NCBI GenBank assembly: GCA_022560555.1
Contig: JADFSZ010000090.1
Coordinates: forward strand, 1-7,096
Direction: 5' to 3'
Source: PVC group bacterium
GTDB taxonomy: Bacteria > GCA-001730085 > JADFSZ01
Length of the DNA: 7,096 nt
Below are positions 6,973-7,096 of this stretch, piece after piece. The stretch's first letter is position 1, and each line of letters begins with the position of its first letter. The position numbers and the translations under genes are program-made. The notes beneath the pieces were generated by a model. It had not been told where the DNA came from. It did not search any database and saw only the letters and a list, made by a program, of their open reading frames with translations.

Positions 6973-6990
6973 TTGGTACAGTAGTTGCAT
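6973..6990 (+). promoter_or_regulatory. sigma-54 (RpoN) promoter, -24/-12
   Basis: TTGGTACAGTAGTTGCAT fits the consensus TTGGCACG-N4-TTGCW with T for C inside the -24 block and A for G at its end. The invariant GG (6975-6976) and GC (6987-6988) are separated by exactly ten bases. With the C of GC at -12, transcription would begin near 7000, giving a leader of about 51 nt to the ATG at 7051. The same-strand NtrC-class regulator with an intact GAFTGA loop provides a plausible activator. Confidence 0.78.
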
Positions 6991-7034
6991 ATGTGATAGA
7001 GAATTAGAAAAAAACTTCAGAAAATCAGAAAAAC

Positions 7035-7042
7035 AGAGGAGG
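7035..7042 (+). promoter_or_regulatory. strong Shine-Dalgarno for the prepilin-like gene
   Basis: AGAGGAGG lies 8 nt before the ATG at 7051. It is the best ribosome binding site in the window and suggests high expression. Confidence 0.85.
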
Positions 7043-7050
7043 CGATTAGT

Positions 7051-7096
7051 ATGAAAAAGAAACAGAAGGCTAACAAGCATGCTTTTACACTGATCG
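7051..7096 (+). CDS. type IV prepilin-like protein, 3'-truncated by the window edge
   Basis: Only 15 complete codons are visible: a basic leader MKKKQKANKHA followed by FTLI. Such a lysine-rich leader and FTLI core are typical of class III signal peptides of type IV pilins and type II secretion pseudopilins, cut by prepilin peptidase just before the Phe. The residue before the cut is Ala11 rather than the usual Gly; Ala occurs in many bacterial prepilin-like proteins annotated with AFTLIE starts. The codon after ATC begins with G, compatible with the expected Glu5 of the mature protein but not proof of it. The strong ribosome site and the sigma-54 promoter upstream suggest an abundant, regulated product. 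Whether it is a major pilin, a minor pilin or a pseudopilin cannot be decided here. Confidence 0.8.
   Translation, partial: MKKKQKANKHAFTLI

Larger units (their letters stand above)
6870..7050 (+). promoter_or_regulatory. intergenic control region of the prepilin-like gene
   Basis: This AT-rich stretch is the longest non-coding part of the window. From left to right it holds the right arm of the inverted repeat, an imperfect integration-host-factor-like match at 6919-6931 (GATCATTTTATTG, two mismatches in the nine fixed positions), a TAACGTTA palindrome at 6949-6956 with the same TAACG half-sites as the inverted repeat, the sigma-54 element at 6973-6990, an untranslated leader of about 50 nt, and a Shine-Dalgarno. 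Enhancer, bend site and promoter in this order is the usual layout for sigma-54 genes. Only the promoter and the Shine-Dalgarno are strong matches. Confidence 0.6.

Overview
This window holds one strand of tightly packed plus-strand genes that runs from a bacterial housekeeping cluster into a two-component system, a membrane glycosyltransferase and the start of a type IV prepilin-like gene. The order yicC - gmk - rpoZ - coaC - coaB is a widespread bacterial arrangement. Moderate GC, frequent GTG/TTG starts, a sigma-54 regulator and a 'HAFTLI' prepilin leader suggest an uncultured Gram-negative-type lineage, with Omnitrophota or a similar group as a guess. The phylum assignment is inference and weak.

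Layout: 2-598 is the 3' part of yicC (RNase-like YicC/YloC family). 667-1311 is guanylate kinase, with rpoZ (RNA polymerase omega) overlapping its 3' end at 1280-1474. 1471-2019 and 2045-2692 encode the two halves of coenzyme A synthesis (CoaC decarboxylase and CoaB ligase) as separate reading frames. 2697-4034 is a six-TM sensor histidine kinase, and 4024-5376 is its sigma-54-dependent response regulator; together they resemble PilS/PilR. 5401-6729 is a GT39/PMT-type membrane glycosyltransferase whose C-terminus appears to continue in another frame to 6869 after a slip at an A6 run. 6870-7050 is the only real intergenic region, and 7051-7096 is the start of a prepilin-like gene with a strong Shine-Dalgarno.

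The most informative signal is in 6860-7050. A sigma-54 -24/-12 element (GG-N10-GC, 6973-6990) lies upstream of the prepilin gene, with a perfect 8-bp-arm inverted repeat about 130 bp upstream of the predicted start of transcription. The response regulator encoded 1.6 kb upstream carries the GAFTGA loop needed to activate sigma-54 polymerase. The simple model is a PilSR-like pair, linked to a housekeeping operon, that switches on a neighbouring pilin-like gene. I see no CRISPR array, tRNA, rRNA or insertion sequence, and no evidence of a wholly new system.
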